Shown here piece after piece: positions 54,690-63,616 of a stretch of 64,000 bases of DNA (position 1 is its first letter; every line of letters begins with the position of its first letter). The DNA is from Microbacterium nanhaiense (GTDB lineage: Bacteria > Actinomycetota > Actinomycetes > Actinomycetales > Microbacteriaceae), in contig NZ_BMMQ01000003.1 of assembly GCF_014646015.1 (NCBI RefSeq), positions 186,001 to 250,000 on the forward strand, given 5' to 3'. A program made the position numbers and the translations under genes. Under the pieces are notes generated by a model. The model ran no database searches. It saw nothing but the letters and a program-made list of their open reading frames with translations, and was not told the DNA's origin.

Positions 54690-56407
54690 GCATCCACTTC
54701 CTCGCGCACCGCGGCGCGATTGGCTGCCGCCAGCACGGCGGCGGCGCTCGCCGCGAACACCGACCGGTCCATGCCGGCCGCCCAGCCCGTCGCGCCGTTC
54801 GAGCGATACTCGATCATCGTGAGCGCGTCGCTCGAGCTTCCCGCGCGCACGCTCGTCTGGTGCAACTCTGTCACATCGATGTCGATGCCCGCCTCGGCAA
54901 GGGTCGCCACGATCGCCTCGACCGGACCCGCGTCGGCGAAGGTGCGGGTGACCGCGGATCCGCCCGACCGCAGGGCGACCGCGACCCGGGATCCGTCGAT
55001 ATCGAGCCGCTCCAGGGTGACGCGGGGCGCGGGATCCGACAGATACGCGTCGCGGAATACGTCCCAGATCTGATCGGCCGACACCTCGGCGCCGCTCGCC
55101 TCGGAGCGCCGCTGCACATGCCGCGCGAGATCGATCTGCGCGCGCCGCGGCAGCTCGATGCCGTAATCCGTCTCGAGCAGGTAGGCGATCCCGCCCTTGC
55201 CGGATTGCGAGTTCACGCGGATGACCGCATCGTAGCTGCGCCCGATGTCGGCGGGATCGATCGGCAGGTACGGCACGCGCCAGTCGATGTCCGACTCGGG
55301 CATCCCGAGCGCGGCCGCTCGCCGGCGGTGCTCGGCGAATCCCTTCCGGATCGCATCCTGATAGGTTCCGCTGAACGCCGTGTGTACGAGATCGCCGACA
55401 TAGGGGTGTCGCGGGTGCACCTCGATGCGGTTGCAGTACTCCACGGTGCGGCGGATCTCGTCGATGTCGGAGAAATCGATCATCGGATCCACGCCCTGCG
55501 CGTGCAGGTTGAGCGCGAGGGTGGCGATGTCGACGTTCCCCGTGCGTTCGCCGTTACCGAAGATGCATCCCTCCACGCGCTGGGCCCCCGCGAGGACCGC
55601 GAGTTCGGCGCACGCGATGCCGGTGCCGCGGTCGTTGTGCGGGTGCACCGAGAGGATCACGCCGTCGCGCCGCGCGAGGTTGCGGTGCATGTACTCGATC
55701 TGGTCGGCGTACACATTGGGCGTCGCGGCCTCGACCGTCGCCGGGAGGTTGAGGATCACGGGGCGATCGGGGCGCGCATCCCAGAGTTCCGTCATCGCGT
55801 CACAGACCTCCAGCGCGTAGTCGGGCTCCGTCAGGTTGAACACCTCGGGGCTGAACTGGAAGCGCACGTTCGGCAGGTGCCCGGCGAGCTCGAGGATGTC
55901 TCGCCCGCCCGACAGGATCAGCTCGGTGAGGGCCGCGCGGTCGTGTCCGAGCACGGTCTCGCGCCACGCGGGGGCCGTCGCGGTGTACACGTGGATGACG
56001 ACGGGGTTGGTGATGCCGTCGATCGCGGCAACGGTGCGCTCGATGAGGTCGCGGCGAGCCGCCGTAAATACGACGATCGTTACGTCATCGGGGGCGATGG
56101 CGCTCTCCGCGATGAGCCGCACGAAGTCGAAGTCCGTCTGCGAGGCCGAGGGGTATCCGACCTCGATCTCCTTGTAGCCCATGCGCACCATCAGCTCGAA
56201 GAAGCGGCGCTTGCGTTCGGGATCCATCGGTTCGGCGAGCGCCTGGTTGCCGTCGCGCAGGTCGACCGGCACCCAGAGCGGCGCCTCGGTGATGCGTGCG
56301 TCGGGCCAGCGGCGGTCGGTGAGCGGCACGCCGACGCGGGAAAAGATGTCGGTGTAGCGATGCGAGGGCATCGTCGAGGGGGATTGGCGGTTCCAAGAAG
56401 CGGTCAT
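54686..56407 (-). CDS. leuA: 2-isopropylmalate synthase
   Basis: First enzyme of leucine synthesis, condensing acetyl-CoA and 2-oxoisovalerate. The 573-residue protein has the barrel start [20 protein letters not shown] with the metal-binding Asp, the [20 protein letters not shown] metal histidine, and [10 protein letters not shown]. The C-terminal 120 residues are the leucine-sensing domain. The ATG follows AGAAGGACG. Expression is probably set by the upstream leader peptide and attenuator. Confidence 0.95.
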   Translation of the reverse strand: MTASWNRQSPSTMPSHRYTDIFSRVGVPLTDRRWPDARITEAPLWVPVDLRDGNQALAEPMDPERKRRFFELMVRMGYKEIEVGYPSASQTDFDFVRLIAESAIAPDDVTIVVFTAARRDLIERTVAAIDGITNPVVIHVYTATAPAWRETVLGHDRAALTELILSGGRDILELAGHLPNVRFQFSPEVFNLTEPDYALEVCDAMTELWDARPDRPVILNLPATVEAATPNVYADQIEYMHRNLARRDGVILSVHPHNDRGTGIACAELAVLAGAQRVEGCIFGNGERTGNVDIATLALNLHAQGVDPMIDFSDIDEIRRTVEYCNRIEVHPRHPYVGDLVHTAFSGTYQDAIRKGFAEHRRRAAALGMPESDIDWRVPYLPIDPADIGRSYDAVIRVNSQSGKGGIAYLLETDYGIELPRRAQIDLARHVQRRSEASGAEVSADQIWDVFRDAYLSDPAPRVTLERLDIDGSRVAVALRSGGSAVTRTFADAGPVEAIVATLAEAGIDIDVTELHQTSVRAGSSSDALTMIEYRSNGATGWAAGMDRSVFAASAAAVLAAANRAAVREEVDA

Positions 56408-56434
56408 GGGGTCGTCCTTCTGAGAGCGAGAAGC

Positions 56435-56490
56435 GACCGGCGCGCGGAGCCCCCGCGGCGGGGAGCCGGTCTGTTCAGGCCCCGCCGCGG
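56435..56490 (-). terminator. leuA attenuator region
   Basis: Two mutually exclusive stems on the minus strand. (a) CCGCGGCGGGG inside leuL (56490-56480) with CCCCGCCGCGG (56463-56453), 11 perfect pairs. (b) GACCGGC (56471-56465) with GCCGGTC (56441-56435), enclosing a CCCCG/CGGGG stem (56463-56459 and 56455-56451), followed by GCTTCTCGCTCTC. Stem (a) uses bases of (b), as expected for ribosome-dependent attenuation. Confidence 0.8.
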
Positions 56491-56519
56491 CAAAGAAGGA
56501 GAAGCGCGCGCGACATCAT
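56475..56519 (-). CDS. leuL: Leucine leader peptide ([14 protein letters not shown])
   Basis: A 14-codon frame read on the minus strand. It contains CTT CTC CTT CTT in a row; CTT looks little used in the surrounding genes, where CTC and CTG dominate, so the run should be sensitive to leucine supply. The stop lies inside the attenuator structure. TAGCGT (56531-56526) ends six bases before the first ATG, so the leader begins at the mRNA 5' end without a ribosome site. Leucine attenuation of leuA is known from actinobacteria; the leaderless reading is inferred here. Confidence 0.88.
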   Translation of the reverse strand: MMSRALLLLCRGGA

Positions 56520-56525
56520 GTGATG

Positions 56526-56568
56526 ACGCTAGCACAACTCCTCAGACAAGTTGAGGAGTTGTTAGTAT
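56526..56568. promoter_or_regulatory. Palindromic operator between divergent leuL and GntR promoters
   Basis: ACAACTCCTCA (56534-56544) and TGAGGAGTTGT (56552-56562) are perfect inverted repeats with a 7-base spacer. The left end lies two bases from the leuL -10 (TAGCGT, 56526-56531, minus strand). The right end abuts the GntR-gene -10 (TAGTAT, 56563-56568, plus strand). A protein bound here would cover the -35 regions of both promoters. Confidence 0.75.
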
Positions 56569-56574
56569 GAGGGC

Positions 56575-57243
56575 ATGACCCAGATCAGGCGGGAACCGCT
56601 CGCCGACCAGGCGGCACGGGCGCTCTTCGAACGGATTCGCGGGGGAGAGTGGTCGCTCGGGGCGAAGCTCCCCGGCGAAACGACGCTCGGCCCGCAGCTC
56701 GGCGTCGGGCGGTCCACCGTCCGCGAAGCGATCCGCCAGCTCGCGGGGCGCGGCGTGCTCGAGACCCGCCAGGGAGCCGGCGTCTTCGTGACCGCGCTCG
56801 ATGCGCCGGAGGACTGGGGCGCGGTACTGGGGCGCGCCGATATCGCCGCCGTCATCGAGGCGCGTATCGCGATCGAATCGGAGGGCGCGCACCTCGCGGC
56901 CGAGCGTCGCTCGCCCGCGGCGATCCGCAGGATCCGGCGGGCACTCGCCGAGCGCGGCGGTGCCCACGACACCCGAGAGGAGTACGTCGACGCCGACATG
57001 CGCTTCCACCGCGCCGTCGTCGAGGCCGCGGACAACCCGGTGCTCCTCGAGCTGTTCGATGCGTTCGTGCCGCGCCTGCGGCGCGCGATGATCGACATGC
57101 TCCGGATCCATCGCCACACGGACGACGACGTCGACCGCGATGCGCACGCCGACCTCGCCGAAGCGATCGCGGATCGCGACGGCGCGCGCGCCCGCGAGCT
57201 CAGCCGCGCGCACCTCCGGGGCCTGATCGACGCGCTGGGCTGA
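56575..57243 (+). CDS. GntR-family regulator, FadR/FCD subfamily
   Basis: A 222-residue repressor. Residues 1-70 form the winged helix (ARALFERIRGGEWSLGAKLPG; GVGRSTVREAIRQLAGRGVLE). Residues 85-215 are the FCD all-helical ligand domain, with the metal-binding pattern Asp/His in MRFHRAVVEAADNP and later histidines. The FCD domain binds small organic acids in relatives; the effector is unknown. TAGTAT and six bases precede the ATG, so it is leaderless. It probably represses itself through the adjacent palindrome. Confidence 0.92.
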   Translation: MTQIRREPLADQAARALFERIRGGEWSLGAKLPGETTLGPQLGVGRSTVREAIRQLAGRGVLETRQGAGVFVTALDAPEDWGAVLGRADIAAVIEARIAIESEGAHLAAERRSPAAIRRIRRALAERGGAHDTREEYVDADMRFHRAVVEAADNPVLLELFDAFVPRLRRAMIDMLRIHRHTDDDVDRDAHADLAEAIADRDGARARELSRAHLRGLIDALG

Positions 57244-57302
57244 TCCGAGCCGCGAGGCCCGCTGAATACCGAGATCGCCGCCGACGCGGGAGAATGGATC
57301 CC

Positions 57303-58478
57303 GTGACCGGATCCGTCTGGCGCATCCCCGGGATGCGTGCCCTGCTCGTGGCGAGTGCCCTCGGTTTCGCGGGCTATGCCCTGCTCCTCCCGACCGCGCC
57401 GCTCTGGGCACGGCACGGAGGCGCGGACGAAGGCGGCGCGGGGCTTGTCAACGCGATCCTCATGCTCGCCACAGTCCTGGTGCAGACGACGGTGCCATGG
57501 GCGCTTCGAACGATCGGATGGCGGGCCACGATGGTCACCGGGGCCGTGCTGCTCGGCGCCCCGTCGCTCCTGTTCGTGATGAGCGATGCGCTGTGGGCCG
57601 TGCTCGCGGTCTCGGCGCTCCGCGGTGCCGGCTTCGCGGTCGTGACGGTGTGCGGATCGAGCGCCGTGGCGCACCTGGTCCCCGAGTCGCACCGCGGCCG
57701 GGCGATCGGGATCTACGGCCTGTCGATCGCGGTGCCGCAGTTCCTGCTGATCCCGTCGAGCGCATGGATCGCCGAGAACATCGACTTCCGGGTGATCTTC
57801 CTGCTCGGCTTCCTCCCCGTGCTCGCGGTTCCGTTCGCCGCCGCGATCGGCGGGCGCATCGACCGCGCGCCGCAGGACGACGCGCCGCGGGTGCCGGTGA
57901 CGATGAACGCGCTCGCCGCCGTTCTCGTGCCGGCCCTCGTGCTCACCGCCATCGCGGCGCCGGCGGGCGCCATCATCTCCTTCGCGCCGCAGTTCGGTTT
58001 CGGCGGGGCGACGGTCCTCGTCGCACTTCTGATCCTGACGGGCGTCACGGCGTTCGCGCGCTGGCTCGCGGGAGGTTACGCCGACCGATACGGCCCGCAC
58101 CGCTTCATCGCCCCGCTACTCGTCGCCGGCGCGCTGGGCCTCGTCGCGAGCGCCTTCGCCATCCTGTGGGGGAGCGCCCCGCTCGTCTGGGGAGGCATGG
58201 TCCTCGTGGGAATCGCGTACGGGGGCATCCAGAACCTGACGCTCGTCGAGTCGTTCGGATCCGTCCCGCAGCGCCTGCGCGAGCTGGCCAGCACGAGCTG
58301 GAACATCGGCTTCGACACCGGCACGGGGCTCGGCTCGCTCGTCGTCGGATTCATCGCCGCGGGCACGAGCTTCACGGTCGGTCTGGGCGTCACCGCGGCC
58401 GTATGCGTGGTGACCGCGGCGTGTTACCTCGGCCGCCTGCGAGGACTGAAGAAGAGGGCCGTGCCCTATCCCGCGTGA
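57303..58478 (+). CDS. MFS transporter
   Basis: About 391 residues with 11-12 hydrophobic segments. A loop-2-3-like segment (LWARHGGADEGGAGLVN) and a central PESHRGRAIGIYG motif fit drug/proton antiporters and metabolite exporters of the major facilitator superfamily. The GTG at 57303 is preceded by GAGAAT and seven bases (near-leaderless); the in-frame ATG at 57294 is an alternative. It follows the GntR gene by 60 bases, so it may be a regulated target. The 3' end overlaps the convergent GNAT gene by 13 bases. Confidence 0.88.
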   Translation: MTGSVWRIPGMRALLVASALGFAGYALLLPTAPLWARHGGADEGGAGLVNAILMLATVLVQTTVPWALRTIGWRATMVTGAVLLGAPSLLFVMSDALWAVLAVSALRGAGFAVVTVCGSSAVAHLVPESHRGRAIGIYGLSIAVPQFLLIPSSAWIAENIDFRVIFLLGFLPVLAVPFAAAIGGRIDRAPQDDAPRVPVTMNALAAVLVPALVLTAIAAPAGAIISFAPQFGFGGATVLVALLILTGVTAFARWLAGGYADRYGPHRFIAPLLVAGALGLVASAFAILWGSAPLVWGGMVLVGIAYGGIQNLTLVESFGSVPQRLRELASTSWNIGFDTGTGLGSLVVGFIAAGTSFTVGLGVTAAVCVVTAACYLGRLRGLKKRAVPYPA

Positions 58479-58795
58479 CGCGGGCGCGCGGCGATCACGC
58501 GAAGGTGCGCGGGCGTCGGAGTCACGACCGACGCCTCGTACTCCGGGTGCTTCGGCAGCCATGCCTTGACGTACGGGCACACGGGAACGACCTTCATCCC
58601 GCGGGCCACGATGTCGTCGAGAACGGCGCGCACGAGCTGCGACGCGAGCCCCTGGCCGGAACGGCTGCTGTCGACGAAGGTGTGGAACACGATCCGCTCG
58701 TCGCCGTCGTCGGCGTACGACTCTTCCCCGATCTCGGTGTCTCCGTCGAGCAGGACGTAACGCAGTTCCTCGGGGCGGTCTTCGACTGTTGCCAT
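58466..58795 (-). CDS. Small GNAT-like N-acetyltransferase (NATD1-like)
   Basis: A 109-residue protein with a minimal GNAT core: IVFHTFVDSSRSGQGLASQLVRAVLDD, where RSGQGLA is the acetyl-CoA pyrophosphate loop, and VVPVCPYVKAWLPKHPEY, the typical end of this short group. The substrate is unknown. The ATG follows TAGGAGAAG. It is nine bases downstream of the pirin gene and probably in one transcript with it. Confidence 0.88.
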   Translation of the reverse strand: MATVEDRPEELRYVLLDGDTEIGEESYADDGDERIVFHTFVDSSRSGQGLASQLVRAVLDDIVARGMKVVPVCPYVKAWLPKHPEYEASVVTPTPAHLRVIAARPRHAG

Positions 58796-58804
58796 GATCT
58801 TCTC

Positions 58805-59788
58805 CTACTCGCGGGGACGCAGCCGTGCATTGGGCAACACGGGAGCGGGGAGGGGGGCGGGCTGGCCCGCGGGGAAGTCTCCGAAAAGAGGATCGATGAT
58901 CTCGCCGTCTTCGAACCCCATCTCGGCCTGGTAGCGCCGCCGGTAGTCGGCGACCTCGTCGTGGTTTCGACCGATGAAGTTCCACCACATCACGATCTGC
59001 TCCCCGAACGGGACTCCGCCGAGCAGAATCACCCGCGCGCCGTCGACCGACGAGAGCGACAACGTGTCGGATCCCGGCGGAACGTAGCCCAGCTCGCGGT
59101 GCGCGACCGTCGTGCCGTTCACCTCGATCTCGCCGGTCTCCGCGAGGGCCGCGAATTCGAAGTCGCGGCTCACCTCGAGGTGCGCGACGGCGGCGGGGGC
59201 GAGGATCAGTTCGGCACCGAGCAGCTCTGGAGTCCGCGTGTCGACGGGCGACGTCGACCCCGCCAACGACCCGATAAATACGCGGGCCGTGACCCCGTCT
59301 CCCGCGGGAACGGGGGAGGGCTCGTAGTGCTCGAAGTGGTTGTCGCTGAAGCGCGAGGCATCGGGGAGGGCATACCAGAGCTGCACGCCGTGGAGCGTCT
59401 GCGTCTCCGGCGTCGAGAGCTCCTGGTGCGTGATTCCGCGGCCGGCGATCATCAGGTTCAGCTCGCCCGGTCGGACCCGCGCCGCGTTGCCGCCCGAGTC
59501 GAGGTGATCGATCTCGCCGGAGAAGAGCCACGACACCGTCGCCAGCCCGGTGTGCGGGTGGCGAGGAACGTGCATGCCGCCGGTCGACGACACGTCGTCG
59601 GGGCCGTAATGGTCGATGAAGCACCACGAACCGACGAGCGAGCGCTTCTTCTGAGGAAGCGTGCGCGACACGGGCATGGCGCGTGGGCCGCCGAGCGGGA
59701 CGTCCCGGGGCTCCAGCACCTCGACATTCGTGCATGCCGCTCCCGGCTCGAGAACGGCGACCTCGGGGAAGCGCTCCTCATTGCTCAT
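58805..59788 (-). CDS. Pirin-family protein
   Basis: A 327-residue bicupin. The N-terminal cupin holds the metal ligands in HVPRHPHTGLATVSWLF (two His) and GGNAARVRPGELNLMIAG; the C-terminal pirin domain ends at FGEQIVMWWNFIG. Bacterial pirins bind iron and several show quercetinase activity or act on metabolic enzymes. TAGGCT and six bases precede the ATG, a leaderless pattern. The small GNAT gene follows. Confidence 0.92.
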   Translation of the reverse strand: MSNEERFPEVAVLEPGAACTNVEVLEPRDVPLGGPRAMPVSRTLPQKKRSLVGSWCFIDHYGPDDVSSTGGMHVPRHPHTGLATVSWLFSGEIDHLDSGGNAARVRPGELNLMIAGRGITHQELSTPETQTLHGVQLWYALPDASRFSDNHFEHYEPSPVPAGDGVTARVFIGSLAGSTSPVDTRTPELLGAELILAPAAVAHLEVSRDFEFAALAETGEIEVNGTTVAHRELGYVPPGSDTLSLSSVDGARVILLGGVPFGEQIVMWWNFIGRNHDEVADYRRRYQAEMGFEDGEIIDPLFGDFPAGQPAPLPAPVLPNARLRPRE

Positions 59789-59861
59789 ACCCTCAGCCTA
59801 CAATCCATGCGTGTGAATAGGAAGGATCCTCGCCCATGTGGGGAGCGTAGCCTGGAGCGCG

Positions 59862-60491
59862 ATGGCAAAAGACTTCTCCCGCCCCGTGTTCCGCCCCTCC
59901 GAGACCTTCGACCGCCTCTTCGAATCGGAGGATCCGGCGGAGGTGTCGCGCGCCGCGCACGCGACCGCGACGACGCTGCTGGCGCGCGTGCGCGCGGAAC
60001 CGGATCCGGAAGCGGTCGAACGGCTGATCTCCTTCGCGGCCGTCAACGGAATCGACGATATCGCCCAGCTGTGGTCGCGCTCTCCCGCCAAGAGTCTGCC
60101 GGGCGCGCTCTGGCGGATGTACCTGATTCAGCTCAGCATCCACGACGATCCGCAGACCGCGGCACTCCTGAACGAACGTGGCCGCATCGAGCTCGCGTCG
60201 AGCGATCCGATCGTCGCCGGGGCTCCCGTCCCTGCCGGCCCGGAGGAGCTCGTCGCGCTCGTCGACACGATTCTGCGGGGCGCGTTCACCGGCGACTTCG
60301 CGGTGGCTCTCGACCGTGCGGCCGCATTCTGCCGCGTGCAGGCGTCCGGCGCCACGCACCTCGCGGACGATTACGAGGCGACGGAACCCGAGCGCTCGAC
60401 CGCGCTCACGAGCAGGGCGTCGCGCCTGGCGAGCTTCGCAGAGGAACTCGCGACCGCCTCCCGCCTCTGGCGCCGAGGCGAACTGATCTAG
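59862..60491 (+). CDS. Conserved-looking protein of unknown function
   Basis: A 209-residue, soluble, mostly helical protein (MAKDFSRPVFRPSETFDRLF...). Notable stretches are LISFAAVNGIDDIAQLWSRS, LPGALWRMYLIQLSIHDD and DYEATEPERSTALTSRASRLASF. I do not recognise a family. TAGCCT (59848-59853) ends eight bases before the ATG, giving a leaderless reading; earlier in-frame codons lie upstream of that promoter. Its 3' end faces the candidate small RNA. Confidence 0.75.
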   Translation: MAKDFSRPVFRPSETFDRLFESEDPAEVSRAAHATATTLLARVRAEPDPEAVERLISFAAVNGIDDIAQLWSRSPAKSLPGALWRMYLIQLSIHDDPQTAALLNERGRIELASSDPIVAGAPVPAGPEELVALVDTILRGAFTGDFAVALDRAAAFCRVQASGATHLADDYEATEPERSTALTSRASRLASFAEELATASRLWRRGELI

Positions 60492-60517
60492 CCCCGCACC
60501 TCGCGCCCCGGGCCACG

Positions 60518-60604
60518 AAAAAGCCGAGCCGCACAAGTACGCCTCACGGCGGAAGGCCGCTCGGAGCGGCAAAAGTTGGAGCCCGGGGTAATGTGCGGCC
60601 CGGC
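60518..60604 (-). ncRNA. Candidate small RNA with three stems and a U-run end
   Basis: Read on the minus strand. An outer stem GCCGGGCCGCAC/GTGCGGCTCGGC (one mismatch) closes two inner hairpins, GCCGCT-CCG-AGCGGC and CGCC-GTGA-GGCG, the latter with a GNRA tetraloop. A single-stranded ATTACCCCGGGCTCCAACT precedes them. The outer stem is followed directly by TTTTT. TACACT (60616-60611) ends seven bases before the first base, a plausible -10. No known RNA family is recognised. It could also be an independent terminator structure for the pst transcript. Confidence 0.55.
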
Positions 60605-60620
60605 AGTATCAGTGTAACGA

Positions 60621-60651
60621 ATGGCCGCCCGAGGTATTCCCAGGCGGCCAT
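60621..60651 (-). terminator. Hairpin after pstB
   Basis: ATGGCCGCC (60621-60629) pairs with GGCGGCCAT (60643-60651), 13-base loop. It lies 20 bases after the pstB stop on the minus strand. Together with the next structure it probably ends the pst transcript. Confidence 0.75.
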
Positions 60652-60670
60652 CGTATTTCTCAGATCGGGT

Positions 60671-61450
60671 TTATCCGAAGCGTCCCGACACGTAGTCCTC
60701 CGTCGCCTGAACCGACGGCGAGGTGAAGATCTTGGGCGTGTCGTCGTACTCGATGAGCTTGCCGGGCTTGCCCGTGCCGGCGATGTTGAAGAAGGCGGTC
60801 TTGTCCGAGACGCGGCTCGCCTGCTGCATGTTGTGCGTGACGATCACGACCGTGTACTCGTGCTTGATCTCCTCGATCAGCTCCTCAATCGCGAAGGTCG
60901 AGATCGGGTCGAGGGCCGAGCAGGGCTCGTCCATGAGGATCACGTCGGGCGAGACCGCGATCGCGCGGGCGATGCAGAGGCGCTGCTGCTGACCGCCGGA
61001 GAGGCCGGAGCCGGGCTTGTCGAGGCGGTCCTTGACCTCGTTCCAGAGGTTCGCGCCGCGCAGCGACTTCTCGACGAGCGCATCCTGGTCGCTCTTGGCC
61101 ATGCGGCGGTTGTTGAGCTTCACGCCGGCCAGCACGTTCTCCTTGATCGACATCGTCGGGAACGGGTTGGGGCGCTGGAACACCATGCCCACCTGACGGC
61201 GGACAAGCACGGGGTCGACGCCGGCACCGTAGAGGTTCTTGCCGTCGATCATGACCTCGCCCTCGACGCGCGCGCCGGGGATGACCTCGTGCATGCGGTT
61301 CAGGGTGCGCAGGAACGTCGACTTGCCGCAACCCGAGGGGCCGATGAACGCGGTCACGGTGCCGGGCTGGATGTCGATCGACACGCCCTCGACGGCGAGG
61401 AAGTCGCCGTAGTAGACGTTGAGGTCGTTGACTTCGATGCTCTTAGACAT
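60671..61450 (-). CDS. pstB: Phosphate ABC transporter ATP-binding protein
   Basis: Powers high-affinity phosphate uptake. The 259-residue protein has Walker [10 protein letters not shown], the PstB region [14 protein letters not shown], signature LSGGQQQRL and Walker [14 protein letters not shown]. The ATG follows GGATCC-rich sequence 30 bases after pstA. It is last in the operon pstSCAB; phoU is not in the window. Confidence 0.96.
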   Translation of the reverse strand: MSKSIEVNDLNVYYGDFLAVEGVSIDIQPGTVTAFIGPSGCGKSTFLRTLNRMHEVIPGARVEGEVMIDGKNLYGAGVDPVLVRRQVGMVFQRPNPFPTMSIKENVLAGVKLNNRRMAKSDQDALVEKSLRGANLWNEVKDRLDKPGSGLSGGQQQRLCIARAIAVSPDVILMDEPCSALDPISTFAIEELIEEIKHEYTVVIVTHNMQQASRVSDKTAFFNIAGTGKPGKLIEYDDTPKIFTSPSVQATEDYVSGRFG

Positions 61451-61480
61451 CTTGTGGATCCTTTACTTGAGTCGCGCCGC

Positions 61481-62587
61481 TCAGCGACCGCTGGTCTTGG
61501 GGGCGAAGAACTTGGAGATGCCGCGGCCGACGAGGTTCAGCAGCATCACGATGAGGAGGAGCGTCAGGGCCGCGGCCCACGCGCGCTCGAGCGAGGCGTC
61601 GGGCGAGGAGGCGCTCGGGTACATGAACTCGTTGTACACGAACACCGGCAGGGTCATCATCTGGCCGTTGTCGGTCTCGAACGCGTTGAGCTGCAGGTTC
61701 GCGGTGACGCCGACCGTGAGCAGCAGGGGAGCGGTCTCGCCGATGACGCGCGCAACCGCGAGCATGATCGAGGTGGTGATACCCGCGATCGAGGTCGGCA
61801 GAACGACCTTGACGATCGTGAGCCACTTCGGCACGCCGAGCGCGAAGGAGGCCTCGCGCAGCTCGTTCGGAACGATGCGCAGCATCTCCTCGGATCCGCG
61901 GACGACGACGGGGATCATGAGCACCGACAGGGCGAGGGCGCCCATGATGCCCATGCGGATTCCGGGGCCGAAGAAGATCGTGAACACCGAGTAGATGAAC
62001 AGACCGGCGACGATCGACGGGATGCCGGTCATCACGTCGACGAAGAACGTGATGCCCTTCGACAGGCGGTTGCCGTTGCCGTACTCGACGAGGTAGATCG
62101 ACGTCATGAGACCGATCGGCACGGAGATGATCGCGGCGAGCCCGGTGACGATGAGCGTGCCCCAGATCGCGTGGACGGCGCCGCCGCCCTCGCCGATGAC
62201 GTTGCGCATCGACCAGCTGAAGAACGTCGGATCCATGCGCGCGAGGCCGTTGGAGATCACGGTCCACAGGAGCGACACGAGCGGGAGACACGCGATCACG
62301 AACGCGGTCGAGATGAGCGCCGTCATGAGGCGGTCGGTCGCGTGGCGACGGCTCTCGGCGATGAGCGAGAGCACGTAGATGAAGACGACATAGAGAACCA
62401 TGCCGATGAATAGCGCGCCGGCGACGTTGAGATCGGCGAGCGGCGAGCCGGCGTTCAGCACGGCGAAGATCGCGAAGGAGACCAGCATGGCGCCGACCAG
62501 GATCGCCCAGGGTGATCCCTTGGGCAGTCGGCCGGTCGAGATGCGCGACGGCGGTACGACGACAGTCTCGGTGGTGGGGGCAGTCAT
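61481..62587 (-). CDS. pstA: Phosphate ABC transporter permease PstA
   Basis: A 368-residue membrane subunit with six core segments in the C-terminal two-thirds and two extra hydrophobic segments near the N terminus (AILVGAMLVSFAIFAVL; FIGMVLYVVFIYVLSL). The EAA-type coupling loop is EMLRIVPNELREASFALGVPKWLT. The ATG at 62587 begins one base after the pstC stop. N-terminal extensions of this kind are common in actinobacterial PstA. Confidence 0.95.
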   Translation of the reverse strand: MTAPTTETVVVPPSRISTGRLPKGSPWAILVGAMLVSFAIFAVLNAGSPLADLNVAGALFIGMVLYVVFIYVLSLIAESRRHATDRLMTALISTAFVIACLPLVSLLWTVISNGLARMDPTFFSWSMRNVIGEGGGAVHAIWGTLIVTGLAAIISVPIGLMTSIYLVEYGNGNRLSKGITFFVDVMTGIPSIVAGLFIYSVFTIFFGPGIRMGIMGALALSVLMIPVVVRGSEEMLRIVPNELREASFALGVPKWLTIVKVVLPTSIAGITTSIMLAVARVIGETAPLLLTVGVTANLQLNAFETDNGQMMTLPVFVYNEFMYPSASSPDASLERAWAAALTLLLIVMLLNLVGRGISKFFAPKTSGR

Positions 62588-62588
62588 G

Positions 62589-63572
62589 TCAGTTGGCTCC
62601 CGAGAACTCGGCACGGCGGTTCACGATCCAGCGCGCGACCGCGTTGACCGCGAAGGTCACGATGAACAGGATCAGACCGGTAGCGATGAGCGTGTTCACG
62701 CCCGTGTCGAACGCCTCCGGGAAGTGCAGGGCGATGTTCGCCGCGATCGACTGCGGGTTTCCCGACTGCAGGAGCTGGAACGCGACGATCGGCGATCCGG
62801 AGAGCACCATCGTCACGGCCATCGTCTCGCCGAGGGCGCGGCCGAGGCCGAGCATTGCGCCCGAGACCATGCCGCCGCGAGCGAACGGGAGGACGGCCAT
62901 GCGGATCATCTCCCAGCGCGTCGCGCCGAGCGCGAGCGCGGCTTCCTCGTGCAGCTTGGGCGTCTGCAGGAAGACCTCACGGCAGATGGCCGTCATGATC
63001 GGGAGGATCATGACGGACAGGACGAGCGCGGCGGTGAGGATCGTGCGTCCGGTGGCGGACACGGGGCCGCTGAAGAGCAGGTTCAGGACCGGCCAGGTGC
63101 CGATCGTCTCGGTCAGCGTCGCGAAGAACGGCTGGAGGAACCCGGAGAAGAACAGCGCGCCCCAGAGGCCGAAGACGACGGAGGGGACCGCGGCCAGGAG
63201 GTCGATGATGTAGCCGAGAACGGCGGCGATCCGCCGGGGCGCGTAGTGCGAGATGAACAGCGCGATACCGATCGCGATCGGACTCGCGATTGCGAGGGCA
63301 AGCAATGCCGACCAGAGCGTGCCGAAGAGGAACGGCAGCGCGTAGCTCCAGAAATTCTCCCCGCCGAGGATGGGGTTCGCGTCTGGATCTCCCGCGATGG
63401 CGGGAATCGACTGAACGACGAGGAAGACGGCGGTCGCGGCGAGGACGATCAGGATGATGATGCCGGCGCCAAGGGAGCTGCCGGAGAAAGCGAGGTCGCC
63501 GGGGCGCTTCTTCGCTTTGATACTGCCTTCTGGCGGCGCCTGCCGTGCGGGCACCTTCTCGGTCGTGCTCAT
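62589..63572 (-). CDS. pstC: Phosphate ABC transporter permease PstC
   Basis: A 327-residue membrane subunit with six hydrophobic segments; the coupling loop is QTPKLHEEAALALGATRWEMIRM and a conserved GLGRALGETMAVTMVL follows. It pairs with PstA to form the phosphate channel. The ATG at 63572 follows CTGGAG; an open frame to 63629 runs through the stem-loop region and is less likely. Confidence 0.95.
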   Translation of the reverse strand: MSTTEKVPARQAPPEGSIKAKKRPGDLAFSGSSLGAGIIILIVLAATAVFLVVQSIPAIAGDPDANPILGGENFWSYALPFLFGTLWSALLALAIASPIAIGIALFISHYAPRRIAAVLGYIIDLLAAVPSVVFGLWGALFFSGFLQPFFATLTETIGTWPVLNLLFSGPVSATGRTILTAALVLSVMILPIMTAICREVFLQTPKLHEEAALALGATRWEMIRMAVLPFARGGMVSGAMLGLGRALGETMAVTMVLSGSPIVAFQLLQSGNPQSIAANIALHFPEAFDTGVNTLIATGLILFIVTFAVNAVARWIVNRRAEFSGAN

Positions 63573-63616
63573 GAGCTCCAGGGTTTCGTGAAGTGTGTAG
63601 TCATGCGGGTGCCCCC

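Noticed and set aside
57497-62413. A 1638-codon plus-strand frame across the MFS, GNAT, pirin and pst genes
   Set aside because: It crosses several recognised genes on both strands and shows no domain; long antisense frames are common at this base composition.
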